NCBI GenBank assembly: GCA_029448655.1
Contig: JACCLO010000011.1
Coordinates: 310,001-374,000 of the forward strand
Length of the DNA: 64,000 bases
DNA from: Wolfiporia cocos
Lineage: Eukaryota; Basidiomycota; Agaricomycetes; Polyporales; Phaeolaceae
Direction of reading: 5' to 3'
Shown: positions 51,002-61,937 of the stretch, piece by piece
Position numbering within the stretch: position 1 is the first letter of the stretch
How the letters are laid out: each line of letters starts with the position of its first letter
Made by a program: the position numbers and the translations under genes
Notes under the pieces: generated by a model
What the model was told of the DNA's origin: nothing
Database searches by the model: none
The model's input: only the letters and a program-made list of their open reading frames with translations

Positions 51002-54000
51002 ATGGCCGCCCCCCACGACATTAACTACATCCGCAACCCGCGGCCTGAAACCCCGGCCGATATTCCGCTCCCCGGTTCCGCTGGCACGAACCCGTTCCTA
51101 CCAGGCCAGTGGGTAAACTACCAAGTGCACGGTCTACCGGAGGAATTCTCCCTCCTTTCGGTGGCCGACAGCATGCACGCCCCACGACCACCGGTAGAGG
51201 CCGCCCCGGTCCGCACCGAAACGATAGGCGAACACCAGCCCGCTCGCTCACTCCCCCTTGGAGGGTCAGTAGAAGACCAAGGTCCCGGTATTGAAAGAAT
51301 AGACCTAGCCTTCCAGTTGGCCAGGGAGCAATCAAATACGGTGCGCGCAGACAACCAGCTAGGACACATCGACTCGCCGCTCGCCATGCAATGGGCATTC
51401 CCGCCCAACCCCACAACGGCGGACTTCGGCGCGCGATGCCAACAGGTCGCGCAGGCAATGGTAGCGGTAGGGACATGGTCACGAGAAATGGGAGCCCGGT
51501 TCCTACGGGAGGCTCAACGGTTACAAGCGGACGCCCTCCAAGCCGGAGACGCAGCGTCACTTCACAGCCAGGCACCTCCCCCCGTCAGGACCCCCGTCTC
51601 GGTCGCAGAGAGTAGGTTCCGTCCGGTAGAAAACTGGGTCAGATCGGTGCACATGCACTCTCCCCAGCGGACACCGCGCGGATCCCGGCCTCTCCCCACT
51701 CCCCCGACTCGTGGAAACTCCCGGCAGACGAACCCATTCCTACCCGGCTACACACCCCCGGTACTTACGGCCCCAGCACCCATCCGCCCCGACACCTTCG
51801 CCCAGGCAGTCCGTCCCCCACTGACGCACGATATATTCGGTAACCCCGTGCCGACACAGAACGCGCGCGTGAACACCTGGGGAGCCGCGCCTCTTCAGGG
51901 AACTCGCGCGTCTATGTGGAGACCAATGAAACCGGCATCGTCGCAGTGGGATGCATACTCAATACTGCCCGAACCACAGCCCGACCCCCGGTACAAGTCC
52001 AAGGTCAGGGAACCGGAGGCGTTCACCGGCACCGGGTTCACGGACTGGTACATGCGGCTCCAGTTGTACATCGACGACAACGCCCCCATCCTTTTCACCG
52101 ATTCCAAAAAGGTGGGCGCGGCAATCTCGCTGATCCGCGGTCCAAAGGTCGACGCATGGGTAACGGCGTTCACCAGGGAACATTACCTGGGAGGACAATG
52201 GAGAATCAGCTGGCAACGGTTCGTCTGGGAGCTGCACCAAAAGTTCGATGACCCGGACCTGGAGAAAAAGGCAGCGGTAGCGGCAGAGCGCCTCACCATG
52301 ACGCTCGGTAAAGGCGAGGAATACTTCCAGGAGCTGGAACGACTCCTGGGAGAAGCCAAGTACGACCGGGAGAACCAGGTGGTCCATAGCTGGGTCACCA
52401 GGGCCATCCCCAAGGACATTTATTCCTCGGTTCACCAGGCGTTCGTCGCCGCCACCGTCAACGACAAATCGCAGCGCGGGTACAATGTCCAGATCCCGGA
52501 GGATTATGAGTCATGGAAACAGGCCATCCTCCGGACCGACAATGCGATGCGTCGACTCCGGGACGAGGAAAAACTTCGGAGCGGCAGGAGCACCACGGAC
52601 AAGGGCAAGGAGCGTGCTAAGCCCGAGCGCGCTCCCCGAGCGGAACCAACTGCGGAAGAAAGGGCAAACTTACTCAAGAGGAAGTGCCACTCTTGCAGCA
52701 AGACGCAGGCCGAGGCACCTGGTAAGGGATGCACCAAGACATCCTGGCACCAGCCGAACTGGCGGCCCAAGACCAACACCACCCCCGCCGCCAGTGGATC
52801 CGGAACACAGCGAACCCGGCAGGCTATCGCAGGGAATGACGCTCCTACGGTCCTTAGCGAGATCCCCCAGGAGGACTTTGTCCGAATGGTGGCCGCCTGG
52901 GCCAAGGAGAACCCTGACGCCGCAAAGGAAGCCGGGTTCGCACCCACTCAGGTAAGTCCCTCCCCCTCGAATCGCTTTTCAGTATTGGAAGTAGAAGAAC
53001 CAGTAAACTCCAAAAAAAGTGACTCGGCTGCCACGGAGAACGACGAACCGGTGGATGGACTATATGGGCTAGAGACCGGGGCCCCGATATTAGAACCAGT
53101 ATCTGTACCTCTCGCATCTGTAGAATCGGACATAGATAACGACGACGGAGCTTCAACATGCTCCGACGACTCGTTTGTAACAGCCTTGGAGGCGCCTCCC
53201 ACTGGAGCGTGGCGGGAGGCAAATACCGTGCTTAATTCCTCCAATGCTAATGTAACATATGTTCCGATGGATGTGGACCCGGTAGTGACACCTGATGTGG
53301 AAATGGCAGACGCATCAGGTGCCACTAAGAAATCAGAAAAGAAAGTGCGGCGTAGACGCGTCAAGAAAAGGACGGTCACGCTCGACATATACCTAGACCA
53401 CCCGCGGGCAATCCCACCTGAGCGCAAAAGCGAAGGTGCCGCCGGGTACGACCTCTACTCTGCGGAGGAGGTCGTCGTTCCTAATGGGAAACGTATCACC
53501 GTAGATACTGGCATCAAAATCAGGATGCCAGCCGGTGTATACGGACGTATCGCCCCACGATCTGGACTCGCCCTCAAGGGAGTCGACGTGGAGGGCGGTG
53601 TAGTAGACGAAGACTACACCGGCCGAGTAAAAGTCATACTGAATAATCAGACTGGAGCAGATTATCAGGTCGAGTATGGGGACAGAATCGCCCAGTTCAT
53701 ACTCGAATGTAATATGACACCCAACACCAAGATTGTCAAAACGATCCGCGAAACCACGCGAGGAACACAGGGTTTCGGTTCAACTGGTGAAAAACTCAGG
53801 GGAAGTGTAGTGGTCATCCAGACGGGAAAACGTGGAAAGCAGATCGAAGTACCGATCACTCTCCACCGCCCCGACGGACGTGCCCTCTTCACAAAGGCTC
53901 TCATCGATTCCGGTTCCACTGGATCGGTGATCAGTAAGTCCTACGTGGAGGAACACCGACTCGAGCAGATCCCATTGGACCGCCCTATCAAGCTGTTCAA

Positions 54001-57000
54001 CGCGGACGGATCGACCAACAGCATGGGGCTCATGACGCATTACGTCGAACTCCAAATGCAGATCGACACGCACTTGGAAACCCGCAAGTTCCACGTTACG
54101 GAACTTAGCTCCGCGGACATCTTTCTAGGCTTCGACTGGCTCGAAGACCACAACCCTTCCATCGACTGGAAGAAGCGACGGATCACGTTCTCTTGCGACT
54201 GCGAACACGAGCAGATCGAGGACGGTGATCACATTTACTACATTTTCGCTGACGCATGGATCCGAAACAGGGACGAATGCAGAGCGGACATCGCCGAACG
54301 AGTCCGCGCCACGAAGGCCACCGAAATCGCCATCGCGACTGGCAAAACCACGGAAGCCAAAACGTTCGAGGAGGTCGTACCCGAGTACTTGCACGAATTC
54401 AAAGACGTGTTTGAGGAAAAGGAATTCGACACACTCCCGGAACGACGACCGTGGGATCACGCCATCGAGCTCCTCCCCAATTCGGAACCATACGCGGGCA
54501 AGATCTACGCCCTTTCACCTAGAGAACAAGAAGCATTGGACGATTTCCTAGAAGAACAATTGCGCACGGGCCGCATCCGCCCATCGAAGTCACCATGGGG
54601 GGCACCCTTCTTCTTTGTCAAAAAGAAGGATGGGAAACTACGCCCTATCCAGGACTATCGAAAGTTGAACCAGATGACCAAGAAGAACAAGTACCCGCTC
54701 CCGCTCATCACGGAGCTGCTCAACAAGCTTAAACGTGCTAAGTACTTTTCCAAATTGGACATTCGTTGGGGATACACCAACGTCCGAATCAAGGAAGGCG
54801 ACGAAGAGAAAGCCGCCTTCATCACTAATAGAGGGCTCTACGAGCCATTAGTGATGTTCTTCGGAATGTGCAACGCACCAGGCACGTTCCAGACCTTGAT
54901 GAACGACATATTTAGAGACCTAGTCCTCACGGGGAAGGTCATTGTATATTTGGACGATATCCTTATTTTCACGGAGAACCAGAAAGAACATAGAGAGATC
55001 CTGCGCAAGGTTCTTTTGGTTCTCCGTCAAAATAAGCTGACCTGTAAACCAGAAAAATGCGAGTTCGAGAAATCCGAAGTAGAGTACCTAGGGCACATAA
55101 TCTCTCACGGGGAAATCCGTATGGACCCCGCGAAGGTCGCCGCAGTAGCCGAATGGCCGGCACCTCGGAACAAGAAAGAAGTACAGTCCTTTATAGGATT
55201 TGCCAACTTCTACCGGAGATTCATACCCAAGTTCTCAACGGTAGCACGCCCCCTTATCAATCTAACCAAAGATGGAGAATGGCAATGGGGCGTGACAGAA
55301 CAGGAATGCTTCGACAAGTTAAAAAACATCTTCGTCACAGCACCTGTACTAGGGATACCAAACGATGACGATCCATTCCGCATTGAGGCAGATTCGTCAG
55401 ACTTCGCAACTGGAGCCTGCCTCATGCAGAATCAAGACGGCATCTGGAAACCCATAGCGTATCACTCAAAGACGCTACTACCGGCAGAACGAAACTACGA
55501 GATTTACGATCGCGAACTACTGGCCATAATGCGCGCCCTAGACGAATGGCGGCATTTTGTAATGGGTGCAAAACACCCTGTAGAAGTACTAACGGACCAT
55601 AAGAATCTAGAATACTTTAAAACCCCACAGAAGATTAATCCGCGACAAGCCCGGTGGATGACGGAACTTGCCGAGTATGACCTACAACTCGTGCACATCC
55701 CCGGGAAGACCAATGGAAGGGCAGACGGCCTATCCCGAAGAAGCGATCACGACGACAACAAGGATCACCTCGAAGGACAGATCGTCTTGAAGGAACACCT
55801 CTTCGCCAAAGACAGCGCAGAAAGGCTGAGATCCTCATTCTATACCCTACCTCACGGGATCACCCACGAGGAGGTAAAAGAGAGGGTCAAAGCGGAAGCC
55901 GCTCTCTACGACAAGGAGGTAGTAGAAGGATCAGTGGAAACGGCCGAGGACGGCCTACGCTACAGGAGGGGGAAGCTGATCATTCCGAGAGACGAGGGAT
56001 TAATCGGAAAGATCATTTCGTCATTCCACGACACGGTCTCGGCAGGACATCCCGGCACTGAAAACACGTACACCGCCATTCATCGATCATATTGGTGGCC
56101 AAAGATGCGAAACGACATCCGCCAGTACGTCAAGGCATGCATCAAATGCCAAAGAGCCAAGCCAGACCGCTCGAAGAGAGCCGCACCACTGAACCCAAAT
56201 CCAACACCCACACACAACTGGGAGAACATTTCCGTCGATATGATCACGGGACTCCCAGTATCCAAGGGTCGGGACGCTATTATTGTAGTTGTAGATATGA
56301 AATCCAAGGACTATATCGCAGTCCCAACCACAACCAGGCTTACTGCCGAAGGTTGGGCCAACATATTTGTAGATAAAGTATATGCACAACACGGACTACC
56401 AAAGAAAGTATTTAGCGACAGAGGACCACAGTTTGTATCGGACTTCATCAAAGATGTATACCGTAGATTAGGCATCGAGGGAAACCCCAGTACCGCGTTC
56501 CACCCACAGACAGACGGGCAGACGGAGCGAATGAACCAGGAACTGGAGGTGTACCTACGATTATTTATTAACGACACCCATACCAACTGGCCGGACTTAC
56601 TCCCGCTAGCAGCATTTGCGTACAAGTGTCATGTACATAGTAGTACGGGCTACAGCCCCTTTTACCTCACTCACGGATACCACCCATTTACAGGCGTGGA
56701 GGCACCAGAGCTGGAAGAGGGGGTGGGAACAGCCAAGGACTGGGTCGAACACATGCACGAAATCAGCCAAACCGCTTCGAAGAACCTCGAGAAAGCCAAA
56801 CTTCGTATGAAAGAATACTACGACCGGAAACGAACCAACCCCCACGAGTACAACGAGGGAGACATGGTTTGGGTCGATGGGCGAAACATTAACATGGGAA
56901 ACCCTACGAAGAAACTCGATTCAAAGCGGTACGGTCCGTACAAGGTCACCAAGAAAGTCAGACATGGAGCATACGAACTGGACTTGCCCGCAGACATGCG

Positions 57001-57721
57001 AGGCATATACCCTATATTTAACGAAGTCCTACTACTACCGTATCATGCTCCGGCTTTCCCCAATCAGAACCATAACGAACGGACGGAAAGCAATGACGCT
57101 CGCAGGCCTCTCAGGATCCTCGCATCCAGGGAAGACCGAGGGCGAGTCGAGCTGGAAGTTGAATGGTCTGATGGGACAACGACATGGGAAAGAAAGCGCG
57201 GATTGACTCCCTGGCAGGATTTGGTAACAAAATACTTCGAAGAAAGACCAACCGCCCCAGGCCACCAGTGGAAAAACAGACACACTGAGTGGGACCCAGA
57301 GTGGGAGGACTTCGAGAAGAAAGCCATTGCCATGGGACTCAGACAAAACCCGAACGAGTTCATCATCCACGACGACGTAGATATCGAATTACTGAAGGAC
57401 GCGAAAATTCCCTTCTATATCTACCCAAAACAACTCGTCGCCAGGAACTTCTGGTTTTGTAATCCCAAAAGTCGTGTAGTACAATATGGAATACAAGTGG
57501 GACAATGCATAGAATCCACGATACCCAACAACCCGGGCTGGATCTATCCCGTACAGTATACCATACAGATGGCAAACCCACACATCTGTCAAAAACACGA
57601 ACACGACCACCCATGTCACGTTGACCAAAACTTCTGCAAAGTAATTGCTGGGCGCGGGGACACGCAGCTAGAAGAGGGGGTACTGTCACAAGCCGATTTC
57701 TTTCGCCTAGCTAGTGACTAG
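51002..57721 (+). CDS. gag-pol: Element C Gag-dUTPase-protease-RT-RNase H-integrase polyprotein (2239 aa)
   Basis: The order is: Gag (1 to about 640) with an unusual Cys/His cluster CHSC-x10-C-x5-H near 562-585; trimeric-type dUTPase (about 790-935) with motifs I GYDLYSA, II PRSGLALKG, III VVDEDYTGRV, IV GDRIAQFI and V RGTQGFGSTG; aspartic protease (DSGS, about 968); RT (YLDD about 1315; LDIRWGY kept); RNase H (about 1462-1531); integrase HHCC (about 1675-1716) and DD35E (about 1744, 1805, 1840); a GPY-type motif; a chromodomain-like segment (about 2035-2080); and a C-terminal extension of ~150 residues with a His/Cys-rich cluster. There is no frameshift: Gag and Pol are one ORF. The stop lies 38 bp inside the 3' LTR, so the LTR encodes the last residues. 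Confidence 0.96.
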   Translation: MAAPHDINYIRNPRPETPADIPLPGSAGTNPFLPGQWVNYQVHGLPEEFSLLSVADSMHAPRPPVEAAPVRTETIGEHQPARSLPLGGSVEDQGPGIERIDLAFQLAREQSNTVRADNQLGHIDSPLAMQWAFPPNPTTADFGARCQQVAQAMVAVGTWSREMGARFLREAQRLQADALQAGDAASLHSQAPPPVRTPVSVAESRFRPVENWVRSVHMHSPQRTPRGSRPLPTPPTRGNSRQTNPFLPGYTPPVLTAPAPIRPDTFAQAVRPPLTHDIFGNPVPTQNARVNTWGAAPLQGTRASMWRPMKPASSQWDAYSILPEPQPDPRYKSKVREPEAFTGTGFTDWYMRLQLYIDDNAPILFTDSKKVGAAISLIRGPKVDAWVTAFTREHYLGGQWRISWQRFVWELHQKFDDPDLEKKAAVAAERLTMTLGKGEEYFQELERLLGEAKYDRENQVVHSWVTRAIPKDIYSSVHQAFVAATVNDKSQRGYNVQIPEDYESWKQAILRTDNAMRRLRDEEKLRSGRSTTDKGKERAKPERAPRAEPTAEERANLLKRKCHSCSKTQAEAPGKGCTKTSWHQPNWRPKTNTTPAASGSGTQRTRQAIAGNDAPTVLSEIPQEDFVRMVAAWAKENPDAAKEAGFAPTQVSPSPSNRFSVLEVEEPVNSKKSDSAATENDEPVDGLYGLETGAPILEPVSVPLASVESDIDNDDGASTCSDDSFVTALEAPPTGAWREANTVLNSSNANVTYVPMDVDPVVTPDVEMADASGATKKSEKKVRRRRVKKRTVTLDIYLDHPRAIPPERKSEGAAGYDLYSAEEVVVPNGKRITVDTGIKIRMPAGVYGRIAPRSGLALKGVDVEGGVVDEDYTGRVKVILNNQTGADYQVEYGDRIAQFILECNMTPNTKIVKTIRETTRGTQGFGSTGEKLRGSVVVIQTGKRGKQIEVPITLHRPDGRALFTKALIDSGSTGSVISKSYVEEHRLEQIPLDRPIKLFNADGSTNSMGLMTHYVELQMQIDTHLETRKFHVTELSSADIFLGFDWLEDHNPSIDWKKRRITFSCDCEHEQIEDGDHIYYIFADAWIRNRDECRADIAERVRATKATEIAIATGKTTEAKTFEEVVPEYLHEFKDVFEEKEFDTLPERRPWDHAIELLPNSEPYAGKIYALSPREQEALDDFLEEQLRTGRIRPSKSPWGAPFFFVKKKDGKLRPIQDYRKLNQMTKKNKYPLPLITELLNKLKRAKYFSKLDIRWGYTNVRIKEGDEEKAAFITNRGLYEPLVMFFGMCNAPGTFQTLMNDIFRDLVLTGKVIVYLDDILIFTENQKEHREILRKVLLVLRQNKLTCKPEKCEFEKSEVEYLGHIISHGEIRMDPAKVAAVAEWPAPRNKKEVQSFIGFANFYRRFIPKFSTVARPLINLTKDGEWQWGVTEQECFDKLKNIFVTAPVLGIPNDDDPFRIEADSSDFATGACLMQNQDGIWKPIAYHSKTLLPAERNYEIYDRELLAIMRALDEWRHFVMGAKHPVEVLTDHKNLEYFKTPQKINPRQARWMTELAEYDLQLVHIPGKTNGRADGLSRRSDHDDNKDHLEGQIVLKEHLFAKDSAERLRSSFYTLPHGITHEEVKERVKAEAALYDKEVVEGSVETAEDGLRYRRGKLIIPRDEGLIGKIISSFHDTVSAGHPGTENTYTAIHRSYWWPKMRNDIRQYVKACIKCQRAKPDRSKRAAPLNPNPTPTHNWENISVDMITGLPVSKGRDAIIVVVDMKSKDYIAVPTTTRLTAEGWANIFVDKVYAQHGLPKKVFSDRGPQFVSDFIKDVYRRLGIEGNPSTAFHPQTDGQTERMNQELEVYLRLFINDTHTNWPDLLPLAAFAYKCHVHSSTGYSPFYLTHGYHPFTGVEAPELEEGVGTAKDWVEHMHEISQTASKNLEKAKLRMKEYYDRKRTNPHEYNEGDMVWVDGRNINMGNPTKKLDSKRYGPYKVTKKVRHGAYELDLPADMRGIYPIFNEVLLLPYHAPAFPNQNHNERTESNDARRPLRILASREDRGRVELEVEWSDGTTTWERKRGLTPWQDLVTKYFEERPTAPGHQWKNRHTEWDPEWEDFEKKAIAMGLRQNPNEFIIHDDVDIELLKDAKIPFYIYPKQLVARNFWFCNPKSRVVQYGIQVGQCIESTIPNNPGWIYPVQYTIQMANPHICQKHEHDHPCHVDQNFCKVIAGRGDTQLEEGVLSQADFFRLASD
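57671..57683 (+). promoter_or_regulatory. Element C polypurine tract, inside the coding region
   Basis: GAAGAGGGGGTAC lies directly before the 3' LTR and is almost the same as in family B, but here it is translated as part of the polyprotein (EEGV). Confidence 0.8.
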
Positions 57722-58056
57722 AGCCTGAACCCTTATCTTATCTAAGCGCGCGCCTAAGCAGTCACGTGCAAGACCCCGAACACCCTATCACGTGTTACCA
57801 GCCCCCCGGACACTCTGTGCCGTGTACTTACACCCATTATAGGGTTTACCATAATATCGGACTCTCAGCTTACGTAATAACTGTACAGTAGCCAAACAAT
57901 GTACAAACAGTAGAATAGCATATATACTGGCCGACGAGCAGGGTAGCACCCCAGACTCGTCTTGGCCTTATACGCCTTGAGTAGCCTCAGACTAGGATTG
58001 CGCTGAAACGCGAGTAACAATCCCCTGAGTAGTTGCTTGAAGTGTTGCTTGTGTCA
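57684..58056 (+). repeat. Element C 3' LTR
   Basis: 373 bp, apparently identical to the 5' LTR. Its first 38 bp are coding. Confidence 0.95.
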
Positions 58057-61000
58057 TCTTGGGCGCGGGCGGGAACCGGGCCCGATCTGGCGCCGTACAC
58101 GTAAGTGGCACGTCGCAGTCCAGGTGCGGCATTCGACTTCACATCCAGCGCGCAGTAGAGGCGGGCTGCGCGCGCCGAGCGCGGAAGATGTGGCCGACGA
58201 TCCGTGCGGGGCCGTGGATGTATTGAGCGATCTCGTTGTACGCGTGGAGACTGAAGGCAAACTTGGCAGATGTGCGGCTCGAGGAACGCGAAGATGTGCG
58301 AGCCTTGCCGCTGGGCGGAGGATCCTGCGGAAGGGGTAGAACCATTGCCACTTGCGGCCACTGCAGCAATCGCGGAGTGCTTTCGGGGCGCGGCTCATGA
58401 AAGTGGAGGCTGGTCTCGAATCGTGAGTAGACTAGGTCTAGAATACCCGTTGCGAGTGGAACTCAAACCATGCTGGGTCGACAGCGGGACCATCGAAAGT
58501 AGCTGAGGATGAGGTCCAGGCTGGGGCTTGGCCGGGCCTTCCGGATGATCGACGTGGGCATCTTGATCTCTGTGTGGCATCGAACCGGAAGAGAATGCTG
58601 ATGGGTGTATTTGAATTTACATCGTCCTATTGCGAAAACGCGCCTTCGATGAATGTGTGGCAGAGTCTGCGCAGGCGCGCATGCCGACACGCTCGTCAGA
58701 TGCTCATGGCATCGAGCACGGACGAGGTCCGCATCCATAGCATCAAGGGTCGTGGGGGCAGAAGCACATCCAGCGCAAGAAGGATATGAAAGCCGAGACG
58801 CTGCAGGATGTATCTGTCACGGCGGACATTACCTGCCGCAGGCCGTACGATCGAGACGCCTACCCCGCGTGATCTGCTTCAGTCCCTGACTTGATTGTCC
58901 GTGAGACGATCAGTCGTGGTGCTGCGGGTTTGCGATCAAGGCAAGGCAAAATACTTGCCTTTTGCGGAGCACGCACACAGTGGACAGTAGAGAAGGCTAG
59001 ATATGGAATTCGAAAATCATGAGACGTGTTAGCTGAGGTGTACGTACTCTCGTTGCCATCGACGTCGCCAAGAGAGTCCTGCGAGTGCTAGTGCCAGCCC
59101 CGCATCTGGGGTATACCTGCGGCTCCATGGCGAACGCGACCCCACACGCACCACGTGTAGGTGACTCCGTTGTGGCGCGCGCACCCTGGCCTAGCGTCGA
59201 GCAGACACGATATGCCGCCGATGCGATTGGCCGCGCGGTGCGTGCGCTGCGACGTGCGAGTGTGCGCGGTGACGTGTGGGGTCGTGGCGCGGGCGCGGGC
59301 GCGGCGCCGCGGGTGTTGTGGTCCTGACCAGACACCCGCCGATCGCTCGCGCGCAGCCGCCGCGCGCAGCACTGGCGCAGAGCTCGACGATGCGCACGAG
59401 TGCACGAGCCGGGCGTCGTGGGCGCCGCCTCCAGCAGCTATCGGGCACGCGGTACGACACGCATCCGGATCTTGTTTCGCGCACAGGGACGTCTGCCTCG
59501 CGTATACATGCTCCGGATGACCGCATGGCTGACGCGGGATGCGGATAACGTGGGATGGAAAGCAGCCTGAACGAGTGCTTATGTCGGGCTACAGAGCGTT
59601 GGCGCTAACGCCGTGCGGAACTTGCCTATCGTGACCACAACGCGTGCGTGACTCTGAGCGCGGAATCAACTCCGGTCTCTAACCGGCGAGCACGCAGCGG
59701 AACTGAGGTGTGAGTGCGGCGGTGATTGGCGAAGCGAGATTAGAGTAATTCAAATTCAAAGTCACACAAATCATTGCGGGCGTGATCATGGGATGACACA
59801 TGGTACTGATATGGCTTTCGATAGCGCGATATGGCTCATCGCGAGCCTGTGAGTGAGATGTGTTGTTGGACAGCACGGTGTGCGCTAGTCATACTGCAGA
59901 GCTTGGGCGACAGGCCCGACACTAATGTGACGCAAGGCGACTCCTCGCACCCTGAAAGTTGAGAGTCGGCTTCGAGTGCCTTCAATCCAGTCAGAGCGTT
60001 CGGTATAACGTGGGATGGGTCGCTTACCTGCCCAGGGCGGAAGCTGCCATGGCGGTCCGATACGTAATCGTCCGCTCATGCCTGGAGAGAAGCTCACCAG
60101 TGCACACGGCTGGTCCCCACCGGTTACCGTTGCGCGGTCCCGATGCCCCAGAAGGGCAACTCGGTCGCAATCTCCCCCATCCGTCCAGCCGGCGACCTGC
60201 AACCACAGGGCGTCGTCCTCGACGGAGCGGGGGAGCACAGCGCCACGGAGCCGTCCTCGGAGGAGCACCGTTCCCGACGTCGGCGCCAACCCCCTCTGGG
60301 CGACGCGGTCAGCGCAGAGGAACAACCCAGAACAGTCAAGCGCCGGCTGCAGATCATTGTCGACAAGCGGTCCCGCGAACGTTGGATCCACCGCACCGCG
60401 GACGCATGCGCGCCTCAACGCCAACCATGGCCATGGCCGCGCACGCACTAGCCCATCGAAGACACGCGCGGGCGCGGCACGAGGCACGGGCACCTGCGCT
60501 GTTCTTGTCAGAGCCATCGCGTGTCACGGGCGGCGAGACGGTCTGAGCGGAGACGGAGGCGGGGCCATAAATGCATCACTCGCGTTCCAGTACGTGCGAC
60601 GGCCAAGCGGCGCATACTGCAACGAGAGCGAGCAGATGTCCCCGCCTGCCGGCGCGCTGTTGGCGCTCGCCGGTGGCGCATCGGCCGATCTGGCGGGGCA
60701 GATGCGTGCGCGGAGAGCGTGATCGGGGAGTGCGGGTAATCCGCGGATGTGCGCAAGTACGATCCCATATCGCGGGGCGACTCTGGCAATGGCCATGCCT
60801 CGCACGTTGCCCAGGTGGCTGATCAAGAGGCGATGCAGGCGTACCTTGTCCCACTACGATCAGGGGCTGCATTTGGCCTCGGAGTATGCGTGAGGCACAG
60901 AGTTGTAGCAGCGGAAGCAAAGCTGGAGTGGAATGGGCGGTGGACAACCTTGCAGAGGGACCAGACCCTGGGAGAGCGGTAACGCCTAATTTTAGCCGCG

Positions 61001-61275
61001 CTCGTCGGGCAGTGGCGGTGCACCGACGGGCAATGACGTCGCTGTGACAGTGACCCCGACATTGACATCGCGTGAACCGCGGGGGAAGCCATCAACGGCC
61101 TGGACTCGGCAGAGCGCCTGCTGCCCGCACGCGACGATCCGCCCGATCGGGGAGGGGCAGACGTGTCACGTGCATGCGCCTGGACATCCGCGTCCGGGTG
61201 CTCGCGCGGGCGTACAAATAGCTCGCCTGCCTCCCTCTCTCCTCGCCATCCGCACCCCGCACAGACACCGCGACC
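58057..61275. other. GC-rich host DNA, no recognised gene
   Basis: The minus strand at about 58139-58369 reads as a coding-like exon that could continue through a GT-AG intron toward the element C insertion site, so C may have split a host gene. No family is recognised. Long overlapping frames on both strands at 59885-60720 are typical of GC-rich DNA; one 210-aa minus frame (59885-60517) could be real but has no motif. Confidence 0.35.
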
Positions 61276-61937
61276 ATGATCCGCTTCGACTCTCTCCCGC
61301 CCGAGGTCATGCAGGCCATGTGCACCCCCATGCACCTCATCCTCCCCGCCGCCCCCGGCACTGGTTCCCTCTACCTCGGCTCCTTCTCCGCCGTCCTCGA
61401 CCCTGCCCTCCTCTCCGCCCACCGCATCGGCGCCCTCGTCCAGGTCCTCGACGCGCCCTGGCTCCCGGACGCCGACGCCCCCGGCGCGCCCCCCGAGCGC
61501 ATCCGCCTCGCCATCCTCGACTCCACCTCCGCCGACATCCGGCCCCTCCTCGACGACGCCGTCCGCTGGATCGACGACCGCCTCCGCCGCGGCGTCAACG
61601 TCCTCGTCCACTGCCAGCAGGTGCGCTCCTCTCTCTTTCCCTCTCCGCGCCCCGTGCTGACCCCCGCAGGGCGTGTCGCGCTCCGCCGCGATCGTGATCG
61701 CGTACCTCATCTACACGCACAACATGTCCTACGACTCGGCGTTCGACCTCGTCCGCCGCAAGCGCGCGTGCATCAAGCCCAACTCGGGCTTCGTCAAGTG
61801 CGTCCCCAGTCTCTGTTCCCGCCCGCGCAGCGCTGACACGTCCTTGCAGGGCCCTGCAGGAGTGGGAGAAGCGGTGGCGCACCGTCGCCGCCGACGCACG
61901 CCCGGCCATGCGCAGGGCCGCGACTACGCCGCGCTAG
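61276..61937 (+). CDS. Dual-specificity protein phosphatase (186 aa, three exons)
   Basis: Exons are 61276-61620, 61670-61797 and 61850-61937; introns of 49 and 52 nt have GT...AG borders and keep the frame. The protein shows the DUSP fold: a LYLGSFSAV start of the domain (about residue 36), a central ALVQVLDAPW strand, the general-acid region around LDSTSADI, and the PTP loop HCQQGVSRS formed across the first intron (Cys about 113, Arg about 119), followed by AIVIAYLI. DUSPs remove phosphate from Tyr and Ser/Thr of protein substrates such as MAP kinases; the substrate here is unknown. It is compact, without extra domains, and looks intact. It is the clearest ordinary host gene in the window. 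Confidence 0.9.

Larger units (their letters stand above)
49861..58056 (+). mobile_element. Element C: complete Ty3/gypsy element (8196 bp), TSD TCTTG
   Basis: Two 373-bp LTRs (49861-50233, 57684-58056) look identical. The target duplication TCTTG lies at 49856-49860 and 58057-58061. A single intact 2239-codon ORF encodes Gag, dUTPase, protease, RT, RNase H and integrase. It appears to be recently inserted and potentially active. Confidence 0.97.

Noticed and set aside
59885..60722. Long overlapping ORFs on both strands
   Set aside because: High GC leaves few stops; translations are Arg/Ala/Pro-rich without motifs, and both strands are equally open.
61044..61697. 217-aa plus-strand and 295-aa minus-strand ORFs over the phosphatase
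   Set aside because: They are shadows of the phosphatase exons, whose introns and HC-x5-R loop are clear.
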